The position numbers and the translations under genes were made by a program. A DNA stretch of 64,000 nucleotides from JACVRW01 sp963757815. Lineage in GTDB: Bacteria > Actinomycetota > Thermoleophilia > Solirubrobacterales > Thermoleophilaceae. Below the pieces are notes generated by a model. It did not search any database. It was not told the DNA's origin and worked only from the letters and a program-made list of their open reading frames with translations. The DNA is taken from positions 62,001 through 126,000 of the forward strand of contig CAVWSN010000001.1 in the NCBI GenBank assembly GCA_963757815.1, in the 5' to 3' direction. Below, one piece after another: positions 16,778 through 25,718 of the stretch; the stretch's first letter is position 1; the number at the start of each line of letters is the position of its first letter.

Positions 16778-17752
16778 ATGGCCGTGCTGTGCACAGCAGC
16801 GGCGGCCTGGCCGGCCGCGGCGGCCGGAGCCGACCGTCAGCGGAGCGCGAAGCTCGTGGCCGCCGGCGACATCGCCTGCGAGCCGGGCGTCCCGGTGGGT
16901 CCGACCCGCTGCCGCCACGCCTACACGGCACAGCTCGTGCAGGCGCTCGACCCGGACGTGGTGGCCACGCTCGGCGACGCCCAGTACGAGGACGGCAAGC
17001 TCGCGACCTACCTCGCCTCCTATCACCCCACCTGGGGCGCCTTTCGCTCGATCACGCGCCCGGCGCTCGGCAACCACGAGTACGCGCCGAGGGCCGATAG
17101 GCGCCGCGCGCCGGGGCACTTCGCGTACTTCGGGAAGGCTGCCGGGCCCCGCAGGGGCTACTACACCTACCGCCTCGCCGGCTGGCGCATCGTCGTGCTG
17201 AACTCGGGCGCGCTCGACTTCGCCAAGCGCTCGCGAACGCTGCCCAACGACTGCTTCCCGGTCTCCTGCGCGCGGCGGAGCCGCCAGGTGCGCTGGCTGC
17301 GCCGGCTGATGCGCGGCCTTACGCCGAACCGCTGCGTGCTCGCCTACTGGCACCACGCGCGCTACAGCTCGACGAGCCCCGGGCCCTCGCCCGAGCTGCG
17401 CCATGTGTACCGGGCGCTGTACGAGGGGGGCGCCGAACTGGCTGTGACGGCTCACTCGCACAGCTACGAGCGCTTCGCGCCGATGGACGCGGCGGGTCGC
17501 CGGCGCCGCGCCGGGGTGCGGCAGTTCGTGGTGGGCACCGGAGGCGCCGGCCGGATCCGCGCCCCGCGACGGGTGCGCGCCGGCAGCGTCCACTATGACC
17601 GGAGCGGCGCGCTCGGGGTGCTCGAGCTGAGCCTGCGTCACGGCCGCTACGCGTTCCGGTTCGTGCGCGAGGACGGCACGACACTCGATCGCGGCCGCGG
17701 GCGCTGTCACCCGGCGCCGCGTCGCACGGGGCGTCGCGGCCGGAGTCCGTAG
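16778..17752 (+). CDS. Secreted metallophosphoesterase (calcineurin-like)
   Basis: About 324 aa from ATG 16778, with a signal-like N-terminus (AVLCTAAAAWPAAAAGA). Metal-binding motifs of the calcineurin-like superfamily are visible: AAGDIAC (D), TLGDAQYEDG (GD), PALGNHEYA (GNHE), AYWHHARYSS (H) and VTAHSHSYERFAP (GHxH-like). This order matches purple-acid-phosphatase-like secreted esterases. An in-frame TTG at 16733 inside the preceding gene is a less likely start. The substrate is not predictable. Confidence 0.85.
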   Translation: MAVLCTAAAAWPAAAAGADRQRSAKLVAAGDIACEPGVPVGPTRCRHAYTAQLVQALDPDVVATLGDAQYEDGKLATYLASYHPTWGAFRSITRPALGNHEYAPRADRRRAPGHFAYFGKAAGPRRGYYTYRLAGWRIVVLNSGALDFAKRSRTLPNDCFPVSCARRSRQVRWLRRLMRGLTPNRCVLAYWHHARYSSTSPGPSPELRHVYRALYEGGAELAVTAHSHSYERFAPMDAAGRRRRAGVRQFVVGTGGAGRIRAPRRVRAGSVHYDRSGALGVLELSLRHGRYAFRFVREDGTTLDRGRGRCHPAPRRTGRRGRSP

Positions 17753-17763
17753 GATCCCCGCGC

Positions 17764-18561
17764 GTGGACGTCGAGCAGATCAAGCAGCGCCAGCGTGCGA
17801 TCTGGGGACTCGGCGACTACTCGAAGCTTTCGAAGTCGCTGAGGCCCGCATCCGTCGAGCTCTGCAATGCGTGCGCAGTCTCTGCGGGACAGGAGGTCCT
17901 CGACGTGGCGGCCGGCGACGGCAACTTCGCACGCGCCTGCGCGAGCGTGGGCGCCAGCGTGGTCGCGTCGGACATCGCGCCGGTCATGGTCGAGCGCGGA
18001 CGCGAGCGCGCCAAGGCGGAGGGGTACGAGATCGAGTGGGTCGAGGCCGACGCCGAGGAGCTCCCGTTCGAGGACGCCCGCTTCGATTGCGTCGGCTCCG
18101 TCTTCGGCGCCATGATCGCTCCCCGGCCGCAGGTCGTCGCGCGTGAGCTGTTCCGGGTCGTGCGGCCCGGGGGCACGGTCGGCATGACCGCCTGGAGGCC
18201 GGAGAGCTTCGTCCCGAGGTTGGGGCAGATCTCGCGCACGTACGTGCCGCCGCCCGCGGACCAGCCGCTCGCGGATGAGTGGGCGGACGAGGAGACCGCC
18301 CGGAGCCGATTCGAGGGGCTCGCGGCGACGGTCGAGTTCGAGACGCGCACGCTCGTCTGGGAGGCCGAGTCGCCCGAGGCGTTCGTCGCGGAGCAGGCCG
18401 AAGCGGCGCCGCCCGGGGTGGCCGCCAAGCAGGCCATGCCGCCCGAGCGCTACGCGGCGATGGTGGCAGAGGTGGTGGAGCTCGCTCGCCGAATGGGAGG
18501 TGACGGGCCGGTCGCGATCGAGAACGAGTACGTGCTGATCATCGCCCGCAAGCGCGGGTGA
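17764..18561 (+). CDS. Class I SAM-dependent methyltransferase
   Basis: 265 aa from GTG 17764. Rossmann-type motifs: motif I VLDVAAGDGNFARACA (residues about 45-60), the acidic end of beta 2 VVASDIAPVMV, VEADAEELPFEDARFD, and LFRVVRPGGTVGMTAW. The early WGLGDYSKLSKSLRPASVEL segment is common in the UbiE/small-molecule group. The stop overlaps truA (GTGA), so the two are probably co-translated. The acceptor is unknown. Confidence 0.85.
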   Translation: MDVEQIKQRQRAIWGLGDYSKLSKSLRPASVELCNACAVSAGQEVLDVAAGDGNFARACASVGASVVASDIAPVMVERGRERAKAEGYEIEWVEADAEELPFEDARFDCVGSVFGAMIAPRPQVVARELFRVVRPGGTVGMTAWRPESFVPRLGQISRTYVPPPADQPLADEWADEETARSRFEGLAATVEFETRTLVWEAESPEAFVAEQAEAAPPGVAAKQAMPPERYAAMVAEVVELARRMGGDGPVAIENEYVLIIARKRG

Positions 18562-19265
18562 CCAGCCGGCTCCTTCTCGAGTACGACGGCTCCGAGTTCG
18601 CCGGCTGGGCACGCCAGCCGGGTCTCCGCACGGTCCAGGGCGTGCTGGAGGAGGCGCTGTCGACCGTGCTCCGGCGCGAGGTCGAGCTGACGGTGGCCGG
18701 GCGGACCGACCGCGGCGTCCACGCGCGCGGCCAGGTGGCGAGCCACGCGGGCGACCCGGCGCCGCTCCGGAGCCTGAACGCGCTGCTCCCCGGCGACGTG
18801 GCCGTGCTCCGGAGCGAGGAGGCGCCGGACGGCTTCGACGCCCGCCGCGACGCCCGCAGCCGCACCTACCGCTACCGGGTCCTGGCCCGCCCGGCGCCGA
18901 GCGCATTCGAGCGCCGCAGGGCGCTGTGGTGGTCGCGACCGCTCGATCGTGCGGCGCTGGACGAGTGCGCCGCGGCGCTTCCCGGCTCCCACGACTTCAC
19001 CGCCTTCACGCCGACCGACAGCGAGCACGTGCGCTTCGTCCGCGACGTCTTCCGCGCCGAATGGATCGAGGAGCCGGACGAGGTGCTCGCCTTCTGGATC
19101 GAGGCCGACACCTTCATGCGCCACATGGTGCGGGTGCTGGTCGGAACCATGCTCGGCGGTGTCAGCCCGGACGCATTTCGGCGACTACTGGAGGGACGGC
19201 CGCGCAGCGAGGCGGGGGCGACAGCAGCGGCCCACGGCCTTTACCTGGAGTCGGTCCGCTACTGA
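18558..19265 (+). CDS. truA: tRNA pseudouridine(38-40) synthase TruA
   Basis: 235 aa from GTG 18558. Converts uridines 38-40 of tRNA anticodon arms to pseudouridine. It has LLLEYDGSEFAGWARQ, TVQGVLEEAL, the catalytic Asp51 in AGRTDRGVHA, ARSRTYRYRVL and FMRHMVRVLVGTML. Length is close to typical TruA. Usually beside rplQ; here it follows a methyltransferase and precedes surE. Confidence 0.95.
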   Translation: MTSRLLLEYDGSEFAGWARQPGLRTVQGVLEEALSTVLRREVELTVAGRTDRGVHARGQVASHAGDPAPLRSLNALLPGDVAVLRSEEAPDGFDARRDARSRTYRYRVLARPAPSAFERRRALWWSRPLDRAALDECAAALPGSHDFTAFTPTDSEHVRFVRDVFRAEWIEEPDEVLAFWIEADTFMRHMVRVLVGTMLGGVSPDAFRRLLEGRPRSEAGATAAAHGLYLESVRY

Positions 19266-19292
19266 CCCTTGAGTACCCTGGGAAAGCGTTCC

Positions 19293-20114
19293 ATGAAGGT
19301 CCTTCTGACCAATGACGACGGCATCACCGCCACCGGCCTGAACGCCATGCGGCAGGCTTTGCTCGAGGTCCCCGGCCTCGAGCTCGCCGTGATCGCCCCG
19401 GACTCGAACCGCAGCGCCACCGCCCGCAGCATCACGATCCGGCAGCCGCTCTGGGTCGAGGAGGTGGAGTTCGGCGACGGCACCACCGGCTTCGCCACCG
19501 ACGGCACACCGGTCGACTGCGTCCGCTTCGCCGCCCTCGGGCTCATCGAGTTCGTTCCCGAGCTGATCGTGTCCGGCATCAACCACGGCAACAACCTCGG
19601 TGACGACATCACCTACTCCGGCACGGTGGCGGCCGCGCTCGAGGGCATCATGCTCGGCATCCCGGCGATCGCAGTCTCCCAGCAGGCGGACCACGGCGAG
19701 ATGGACTTCCGCGCCGGCAGCTCCTGGAGCCGCACGCACTTCGAGCAGGCGGCCGCCTTCATCGCGCGCCTGGTAGAGGGGCTCGAGGACGTGCCGATCC
19801 CGGCGGGTACGCTGCTCAACGTGAACGCCCCTGCCGCCGACGCGCGCGGGGTGAAGGTCGGCCGGCTCGGCAAGCGCGTCTACAACGACCGCATGGAGCT
19901 TGCGGAGGAGGACGGCGAGCGCCGCCGCCGCTACACCATGTACGGCGTCGAGCCCAGCTATCAGCACGAGGATGGCACGGACTTCGCTGCAATCGCGGGC
20001 GGATACATCGCCGTTACCCCGCTGCACTTCGACCTCACCGACCAGGCCGGCATCGACCGCCTGTCGAGCTTCGAGCTCGACCGGCTCCTGCGACCGGCCG
20101 CCCGCGAGGTTTGA
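19293..20114 (+). CDS. surE: 5'/3'-nucleotidase SurE
   Basis: 273 aa. Metal-dependent survival-protein-E phosphatase acting on nucleoside monophosphates. It starts MKVLLTNDDGITATGL (metal-binding NDDG), then VIAPDSNRSATARSIT, GTPVDCVRFA, the SGINHGNNLGDDITYSGTVAA motif and NVNAPA. ATG 19293 is used rather than the upstream TTG at 19269 because it yields the canonical start. The stop overlaps the ligA TTG. Confidence 0.94.
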   Translation: MKVLLTNDDGITATGLNAMRQALLEVPGLELAVIAPDSNRSATARSITIRQPLWVEEVEFGDGTTGFATDGTPVDCVRFAALGLIEFVPELIVSGINHGNNLGDDITYSGTVAAALEGIMLGIPAIAVSQQADHGEMDFRAGSSWSRTHFEQAAAFIARLVEGLEDVPIPAGTLLNVNAPAADARGVKVGRLGKRVYNDRMELAEEDGERRRRYTMYGVEPSYQHEDGTDFAAIAGGYIAVTPLHFDLTDQAGIDRLSSFELDRLLRPAAREV

Positions 20115-22129
20115 GCGGGGTACCGAAGGAGGCGCGCGAGCGGGCCGCCGAGCTGAGGAAGCAGCTCGAGTACCACGGCCGCCGCTACTACGTCCTCGAC
20201 GACCCCGAGATCTCGGACGTCGAGTACGACGCCCTGCTGAACGAGCTGCGCGATCTCGAGGCGCAGCACCCCGAGCTGCTCACCCCGGACTCGCCCACCC
20301 AGCGAATCGGGGGCCAGCCGCTCGACAAGTTCGACGAGGTCCGTCACCTGCAGCCGATGCTGTCGCTGGCCAACGCCCGCAACGAGGAGGAGCTCGCAGC
20401 CTGGGTGGTGCGCAGCGAGCGCTATCTGGCGCGCCAGGGAGTCGAGATGGGCGACGTCCGCTTCGTCACCGAGCCCAAGATCGACGGGCTCGCGATCTCG
20501 CTCGTCTACGAGGACGGGGTCCTGGTGCGCGGAGCCACCCGCGGCAACGGCGAGGTGGGCGAGGAGGTGACGCAGAACCTGCGCACGATCCGCGCGATAC
20601 CGCTGCGCGTGGAAGACGCGCCGCCGCTGCTCGAGGTGCGCGGCGAGATCTACCTGCCGCTCGCGGCATTCGCAAAGTTGAACGAGGAACGCGCTGCCGC
20701 GGGGGAGCCGACCTACGCCAACCCGCGCAACACCGCCGCCGGCTCGATCCGCCAGCTCGACCCGCAGCTCGCCGCCGCACGCCCGCTGTCGATGTGGACC
20801 TACGGCGTGGGCGCCACGGACGGGCTCGAGTTCGAGTCGCATCACGAGTCGCTCGAGTGGCTCCGCGACCACGGCTTCCGGGTCAACCGGGACGTGGAGG
20901 TCAAGGACACGGTCGAGGAGGTCGTGGCTGCCTGCAAGGCCTGGGAGGAGCGCCGGCACTCGCTCGACTTCGAGATCGACGGCGTCGTCGTGAAGGTCGA
21001 CGACCTCGACCTTCAGCGCCAGCTCGGCGTGGTCGGACGTGAGCCGCGCGGCGCGATCGCGTGGAAGTTCCCGCCGACCACCGCCACGACCGTCCTCGAG
21101 AAGGTGGCCTGGAACGTCGGCCGCACCGGGCACATGATCCCGTTCGCGATGCTGAAGCCCGTGCAGGTGTCGGGCGTGACGGTCAAGCAGGCGACGCTCC
21201 ACAACGAGGAGGACCTGCACCGCAAGGACGTTCGCGAGGGCGACGAGGTGATCATCATGCGCGCGGGCGACGTGATCCCCCAGGTCGTGTCGCCGACCTC
21301 CAAGGCGCAGCGCGCGAAGAAGCGGGCCGCGTCGCCAGAGCCACCGGCCAAGTGCCCCGCCTGCGGGACCCCGACCGTCAAGTCGGAGGAGGGCGTCTGG
21401 ACGATCTGCCCGAACCGCGCCTCCTGCCCGGGCCAGGTCTTCCAGGCGGTCAAGCACTTCGTCGGCGCGATGGACATCGACGGGCTCGGAGAGGAGAACG
21501 TGCGCCGCTTCCTCGACGAGGGACTGATCACGAGCTTCGCGGACCTCTACGACCTCACGGCCGAGCGGTTGGTGGAGCTCGAGCGCTTCGGCGAGACCTC
21601 GGCGGGCAACCTGGTCAGGGCGATCGAGGCCTCGAAGGAGCAGCCCTTCCATCTTGTCCTCTATGCGCTCGGGCTGCCGGGCATCGGCTTCGTCAACGCG
21701 CGCAACCTGGCTCGCCACTTCCGCTCGATGGATGCGCTGCTCGCGGCGAGCGCCGAGGAGATCGCCGAGGTCGAGGGGATGGGGCCGATCCTCGCCCGGA
21801 CCGTGCACGAGACACTCGCCGAGCCGCGCGTGCGCGAGCTGATCGATCAGCTGCGCGAGGCCGGCCTCCAGATGGAGGAGGAGGGCGAGGCCCCGCCGGC
21901 GGAGGGCCCGCTGGTGGGCAAGACCGTGGTGCTGACCGGCACGCTCCCGAACCTGACCCGGCCCGAGGCCACGGCACGAATCGAGGGCGCCGGCGGCAAG
22001 GTCACCGGATCGGTGTCGAAGAACACCGACTACCTGGTGGCGGGCGAGGACGCCGGCAGCAAGCTGACGAAGGCGCAGGAGCTCGACCGCGACGAGGACG
22101 GCCTGCTCGAGCCGCCGAAACCCGATTGA
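20111..22129 (+). CDS. ligA: NAD-dependent DNA ligase LigA
   Basis: 672 aa from TTG 20111. Domains in order: Ia (YHGRRYYVLDDPEISDVEYD), adenylation domain with catalytic Lys123 in EPKIDGLA, OB fold, four-Cys zinc finger (CPACGTP and CPNRASC), helix-hairpin-helix repeats (ALGLPGIGFVNA, VEGMGPI) and a BRCT domain (GKTVVLTGTLPNLTR). The extreme C-terminus is unusual: after AGSKLTKAQEL the normal G-x-P-x stretch is missing, and the last residues and stop run into the palindromic repeat beginning at 22127. Seals replication nicks; expected to be functional. Confidence 0.95.
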   Translation: MSGVPKEARERAAELRKQLEYHGRRYYVLDDPEISDVEYDALLNELRDLEAQHPELLTPDSPTQRIGGQPLDKFDEVRHLQPMLSLANARNEEELAAWVVRSERYLARQGVEMGDVRFVTEPKIDGLAISLVYEDGVLVRGATRGNGEVGEEVTQNLRTIRAIPLRVEDAPPLLEVRGEIYLPLAAFAKLNEERAAAGEPTYANPRNTAAGSIRQLDPQLAAARPLSMWTYGVGATDGLEFESHHESLEWLRDHGFRVNRDVEVKDTVEEVVAACKAWEERRHSLDFEIDGVVVKVDDLDLQRQLGVVGREPRGAIAWKFPPTTATTVLEKVAWNVGRTGHMIPFAMLKPVQVSGVTVKQATLHNEEDLHRKDVREGDEVIIMRAGDVIPQVVSPTSKAQRAKKRAASPEPPAKCPACGTPTVKSEEGVWTICPNRASCPGQVFQAVKHFVGAMDIDGLGEENVRRFLDEGLITSFADLYDLTAERLVELERFGETSAGNLVRAIEASKEQPFHLVLYALGLPGIGFVNARNLARHFRSMDALLAASAEEIAEVEGMGPILARTVHETLAEPRVRELIDQLREAGLQMEEEGEAPPAEGPLVGKTVVLTGTLPNLTRPEATARIEGAGGKVTGSVSKNTDYLVAGEDAGSKLTKAQELDRDEDGLLEPPKPD

Positions 22130-22223
22130 TGTCGTCAGGCGACATCAGGATGGGGCAGCCGGCCTGCCGCCGGTCGCGCCGGTGGCCCTTACCGTGCCGT
22201 TCTGTTGTCGCGACAGGACAACA
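22127..22223. repeat. Composite palindromic repeat unit 1
   Basis: Two 21-nt dyads of the family seen at 7389-7458, 55 nt apart: TGATGTCG-tcagg-CGACATCA (22127-22147) and TGTTGTC-gcgacag-GACAACA (22203-22223), the latter followed by AGTCGGCAC. That trailing block is the reverse complement of the GTGCCGACT before the 7438 copy, so this copy is inverted. The spacer has ...CCCTTACCG... shared with unit 2. The ligA stop codon is the first three bases of the unit. Confidence 0.75.
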
Positions 22224-22364
22224 AGTCGGCACGGTGCCTCAAAAGCACGCGGCGAGGAGTCCGTGCGGTCGCCTGCTCGAGCTGCTGCCGGAGGGGCGGC
22301 CGCCGCGGCTGCTGCCCGGCGGCGCAGCGGGCCACCGGGGCCTCCTCCCCAAGGAAACCCGACC

Positions 22365-22471
22365 TGATGTCGTCAGGCGACATCGAGTGGGGAACGTTCG
22401 CGCGCCTACGCATCCAGTGCCCCGTGGCCCACCGCCCTTACCGCGACGTCTGTTGTCGCCCGGCGACAACA
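22365..22471. repeat. Composite palindromic repeat unit 2
   Basis: Second copy of the unit: TGATGTCG-tcagg-CGACATCG (22365-22385) and TGTTGTCG-cccgg-CGACAACA (22451-22471), again followed by AGTCGGCAC. Spacer similarity with unit 1 (a GGATGGGG/GAGTGGGG start and a CGCCCTTACCG-like end) suggests duplication of a roughly 100-nt element. Together the units fill much of the 389-nt gap between ligA and dacB, which holds no gene I can support. Confidence 0.75.
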
Positions 22472-22518
22472 AGTCGGCACGATGCCGGCCATCACGGGCC
22501 GGGGCTGTGATCCGCGCG

Positions 22519-23758
22519 CTAGCCGCGCGCAGCTATCGCCTGCAGCATCGCGTCCTGAAGGCGGCGGGCTCCGGGCGGATACACATAGTTCATGAGGATC
22601 GAGTACACGTAGGTGTCGCCCGATGGTGCCTCGCAGTATCCGGACAGGGCGCTCACGTTCGAGAGCGTGCCGGTCTTGCCGCGGCAGCGCGCTCGGGCCG
22701 CCCCGCGGCGCATGCGGTCCTTGAGCGTGCCGTCCTGGCCGGCGATCGCCAGCGAGTCGATGAACTGCGCGCCGAACTCGATCTGGTCGAGCTCGAACAT
22801 CTCGGCAAGGAGCTTCACGACCTGCCGCGGCGAGGCGCGGTTGCCGCGCGAGAGGCCCGAGCCGTCCACGAGCCGGGCGCCGGAGCCGAGACGCCGTGCG
22901 TAGCCCGCCGCCAAGCGCGCCCCGGCCGCCGTTGTCCCAACGCCGCGCGCCTGCAGCGCGAGGTCCTTGAGGAGCATCTCGGCGAAGAAGTTGTCAGAGG
23001 GCTTGTTTGTCAGCTGGATGAGGCGGGACATCGTCGGCGAGTCGACGCTGGCGAGCACCTCGAGTCCCGACCGGGGTGACGCCGGGGCGCGGCTTCAGCC
23101 GCACCGGAATGCCGCGCGCTTCGAGCGCGGCATCCAGGCGGGCCGCGGCGAACGCGGGGGGATTGAGCTGGAACGACCCGCCACTCTCGTTGCCGAGCCC
23201 GCGGTTGAAGGACAGAGCGCTCAGCGGGCCAACCCAGATCGAGGTTGCGTAGCGGGACTCGGGGCCTCCGCGCAGCGCGTCGAAGCGCGACTCGTCCCCG
23301 TAGATCCGCCCTGTCACACGCGTGATGCCCGCCTCTTGGAGGAGCGCGGCCAGCTGCTCGACCGTGGCCCCCTCGCCATAGCTCCTGGTGGTGAATCGGC
23401 TGCTGCCGAAGGTCGGGTCGCCGCCACCGCGCAGGTAGAGGTCGCCCTGCCAGACCCCGTCTGCGTCCAGTGCGCCGGCCCCGAGCACCTCGGTGCCGAG
23501 CGTGCCCTCGGTCCCGAAGCGGGCCAAAGCGGCCGCGGTGGTGAAGAGCTTGGTGTTCGAGGCGAGGATGCGCGACCGGTTCTGGCGCCAGCGGAAAACG
23601 GTCTCGCCCTGGCTGAGGTTGACCACATAGGCGCCCGAATGGGCGCCGGAGGCGCGCATCTGGCGCGACAGCTGCTTTACGAGCACCTCGTCGGCCGCCG
23701 CGGCCGTTGCGGGCGCGCAGATCAGCACTGCGATTGCGAAGGCGGCAATTCGTCGCAT
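22519..23758 (-). CDS. dacB: D-alanyl-D-alanine carboxypeptidase/endopeptidase (PBP4, DacB type), frameshifted
   Basis: Class C penicillin-binding protein acting on peptidoglycan peptides outside the membrane. From ATG 23758 there is a signal peptide (AAFAIAVLICAPATAAAA), then SxxK as ASNTK (Ser67-Lys70), LYLRGGGDPTFG, and GRIYGDESRFD. The frame breaks in a C-triplet at 23066-23068 (one extra base); the next frame continues LEVLASVDSPTM, then SxN in KPSDNFFAEML, DGSGLSRGN and KTG in RGKTGTLSNV. All three catalytic motifs are present, about 412 aa in total. A sequence error is likely. Confidence 0.9.
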
Positions 23759-23840
23759 CGAAGAGGTGGAACACGCTAGCGACCTTTCCGGTGCGCTCGC
23801 CGGGAGGGTGCGCCCGCCGCATCGGCCATACTCAGGGCGC

Positions 23841-25109
23841 ATGGGAGAGGTCGTAAAGCTCCAAAAGCCGGCCCAGAAGGGCAAGGCCACGCAGGCAAAG
23901 CCGCGGCGGCGGCGGCCGCCGCGCTCGCGCACCGCCCTGGTTCTCGGAGGCGGGGGCTTCACGGGCGGCGTGTACGAGATTGGCGCGCTGCGCGCCCTCG
24001 ATCTGCTGGCGGTAAACCGCACGGTCAACCAGTTCGACGTCTACGTCGGCACGAGCGCCGGCTCCTTCCTCGCCGCCCTCACCGCCAACGGGGTGACGCC
24101 CGAGGAGATGATGCGGGTCGTCAACCAGCAGGTGCCCACCCCCTTCAGGGACGTCGACCGGGGCACGCTGATGCGCCCGAACGCGCTCGAGTTCGCTCAG
24201 AGCGCCGCGCTGATGCCGCTGCGGATGCTGGGCTTGGCCCGAACCTTCCTCGGCCAGATCCGCAGCACGTCGCTAATCGATCTCGCCGTGGGGCTCGCCG
24301 AGGCGCTGCCGTCAGGCCTCTACGACTCCCGCGGAATCGAGCAATACCTCGAGACCGTGCTCGGCGACCCCGACCGGGTCAACGACTTCCGGCTCCTGGA
24401 GAACGAGCTCTTTCTCCCGGCCACCGACCTCGACACCTGCGAGCGCATCGTGCTCGGCGGGGCGGAGTGGGACGACGTGCCGATCTCGCGCGCGGTCGCG
24501 GCCTCGACCGCGCTCCCGATGGTCTACAAGCCGGTCGAGATCAAGGGCCGTCACCTCGTCGACGGCGGCCTGCGCTCGACCACGAACGTGGACGTCGCGG
24601 TAGAGGCCGGCGCCAAGTTCGTGATCGTGGTCAACCCGCTTGTGCCGTACGTCAACGACTTCCAGAAGGTGATCCCGACGATGTGGGGCAGCCGCGTGCG
24701 GCGCGTGCGCGACATGGGCTTCCCGCAGGTCGGCTACCAGGCCTTCAAGCTGATCGCCCACCAGCGCCTGCACGAGGCGGTGGCGCGCTGGCAGGAGCGC
24801 TACCCCGGCGTCGACATCATCCTGATCGAGCCCGATCCCAACGACGAGCTCATGTTCGAGACCAACATCCTCAACTACACCCGCAGGGTGGAGATCGCCC
24901 GGCACGGCTTCGAGTCCGTGACGCTCAAGCTGGCCTCGGACTACGACGAGCTCAAGGCGGTGTGCGCGAAGCACGGGATCGAGATCTCGGCCACTCGCGT
25001 GCGCAAGGTGGTTCGCAAGTTCGCGAAGGAGCGCGAGAAGGCCGCGGGCTGGCGCCGGATACTCGAGCAGACGACGGGCGCGTTGCTGCGCCAGACCGAC
25101 CAGGCCTGA
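23841..25109 (+). CDS. Patatin-like phospholipase
   Basis: 422 aa. A basic N-terminal 30 residues precede the patatin core: oxyanion loop LVLGGGGFTGGVYEIG (34-48), nucleophile elbow GTSAG with Ser72, and the catalytic Asp241 in LVDGGLRS. Such Ser-Asp dyad enzymes hydrolyse acyl esters of membrane lipids. ATG 23841 is divergent from dacB by 82 nt. No signal peptide is visible, so it is probably cytosolic or membrane-associated. Confidence 0.9.
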   Translation: MGEVVKLQKPAQKGKATQAKPRRRRPPRSRTALVLGGGGFTGGVYEIGALRALDLLAVNRTVNQFDVYVGTSAGSFLAALTANGVTPEEMMRVVNQQVPTPFRDVDRGTLMRPNALEFAQSAALMPLRMLGLARTFLGQIRSTSLIDLAVGLAEALPSGLYDSRGIEQYLETVLGDPDRVNDFRLLENELFLPATDLDTCERIVLGGAEWDDVPISRAVAASTALPMVYKPVEIKGRHLVDGGLRSTTNVDVAVEAGAKFVIVVNPLVPYVNDFQKVIPTMWGSRVRRVRDMGFPQVGYQAFKLIAHQRLHEAVARWQERYPGVDIILIEPDPNDELMFETNILNYTRRVEIARHGFESVTLKLASDYDELKAVCAKHGIEISATRVRKVVRKFAKEREKAAGWRRILEQTTGALLRQTDQA

Positions 25110-25118
25110 GGGAGGCGG

Positions 25119-25391
25119 ATGGTGAAGTACGTGCTCTTCTACGAGTCGGCCGACGACCTGTTCTCGAAGGCTCCGGCCCACCAAGAGGCCCACGGAGTCC
25201 ACGCTCGCGAGTTCCAGTCGCGCGGCGACCTCCTCATGACCGGCCCGTTCTCGAATCCTCAGGAGGAGGGCGCGATGTCGGTGTTCACGAGCCGAGCGGC
25301 GGCGGAGGAGTTCGCGAAGGGCGATCCGTTCGTGCTGAACGGGGTGGTCGAGAATTGGTATGTCCGGGAGTGGGACGAGGGGTTGGACTAG
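25119..25391 (+). CDS. YCII-related small protein
   Basis: 90 aa with the YciI dimeric alpha/beta-barrel pattern: KYVLFYESADDL, HQEAHGVHAREFQSRGDLLMTGPF and the terminal AAAEEFAKGDPFVLNGVVENWYVREW. The His/Asp pair often invoked as catalytic in YciI is represented by the HAREF His and GDPF Asp. 9 nt after the patatin gene, preceded by GGGAGGCGG, so probably co-transcribed. The function is unknown. Confidence 0.8.
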   Translation: MVKYVLFYESADDLFSKAPAHQEAHGVHAREFQSRGDLLMTGPFSNPQEEGAMSVFTSRAAAEEFAKGDPFVLNGVVENWYVREWDEGLD

Positions 25392-25718
25392 CGCCCGCTC
25401 ACTCTGCGGGTTGGTTCCGGGTCGGTCTCGCGTATTGGCTGGGGAAGGGTGTGCTCGTCGGCCGCGGCTGGCCGGGCGTGATCGAAGATCGTTCGGTGCC
25501 GTCTCGGGAGGCGCGAGCGTCCTGACTTTGAGCGCCAGGAGCGGCCAGGACGACGTGCGCCGGATCCCGGGCTGGGGGCTTCCCCGCTGTCGATGAAGAT
25601 TCGGCAACGGCCGGGATCAGCCGAAGATTGTTCGCCGAGGGACGTCACAGCGGCCGCTGTCCCACAGCCCCTTCCCCAGCCCCGGCCCGGCCGGCGGAGA
25701 CCAACCCGGTGCCGTGGT
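25392..25718. repeat. Gene-free gap with long imperfect inverted repeat
   Basis: No convincing gene in these 327 nt. The ends mirror each other imperfectly: GGCTGGGGAAGGG at 25437-25449 pairs exactly with CCCTTCCCCAGCC at 25669-25681, and GGGTTGGTTCCGGG (about 25408-25421) matches the complement of ACCAACCCGG near 25700-25709. Two similar CGAAGAT(C/T)GTTCG blocks lie inside. Convergent genes flank it (YciI plus strand, aminotransferase minus strand), so it may serve as a bidirectional terminator or be a decayed mobile fragment. Confidence 0.5.

Noticed and set aside
19961..21808. A 615-codon minus-strand frame opposite ligA.
   Set aside because: Antisense shadow of ligA, with the same biased composition and no recognisable domain.
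22127..22471. Regular palindromic repeats considered as a CRISPR array.
   Set aside because: Only four dyads, unequal spacing, alternating types and orientation, and no cas genes in the window.
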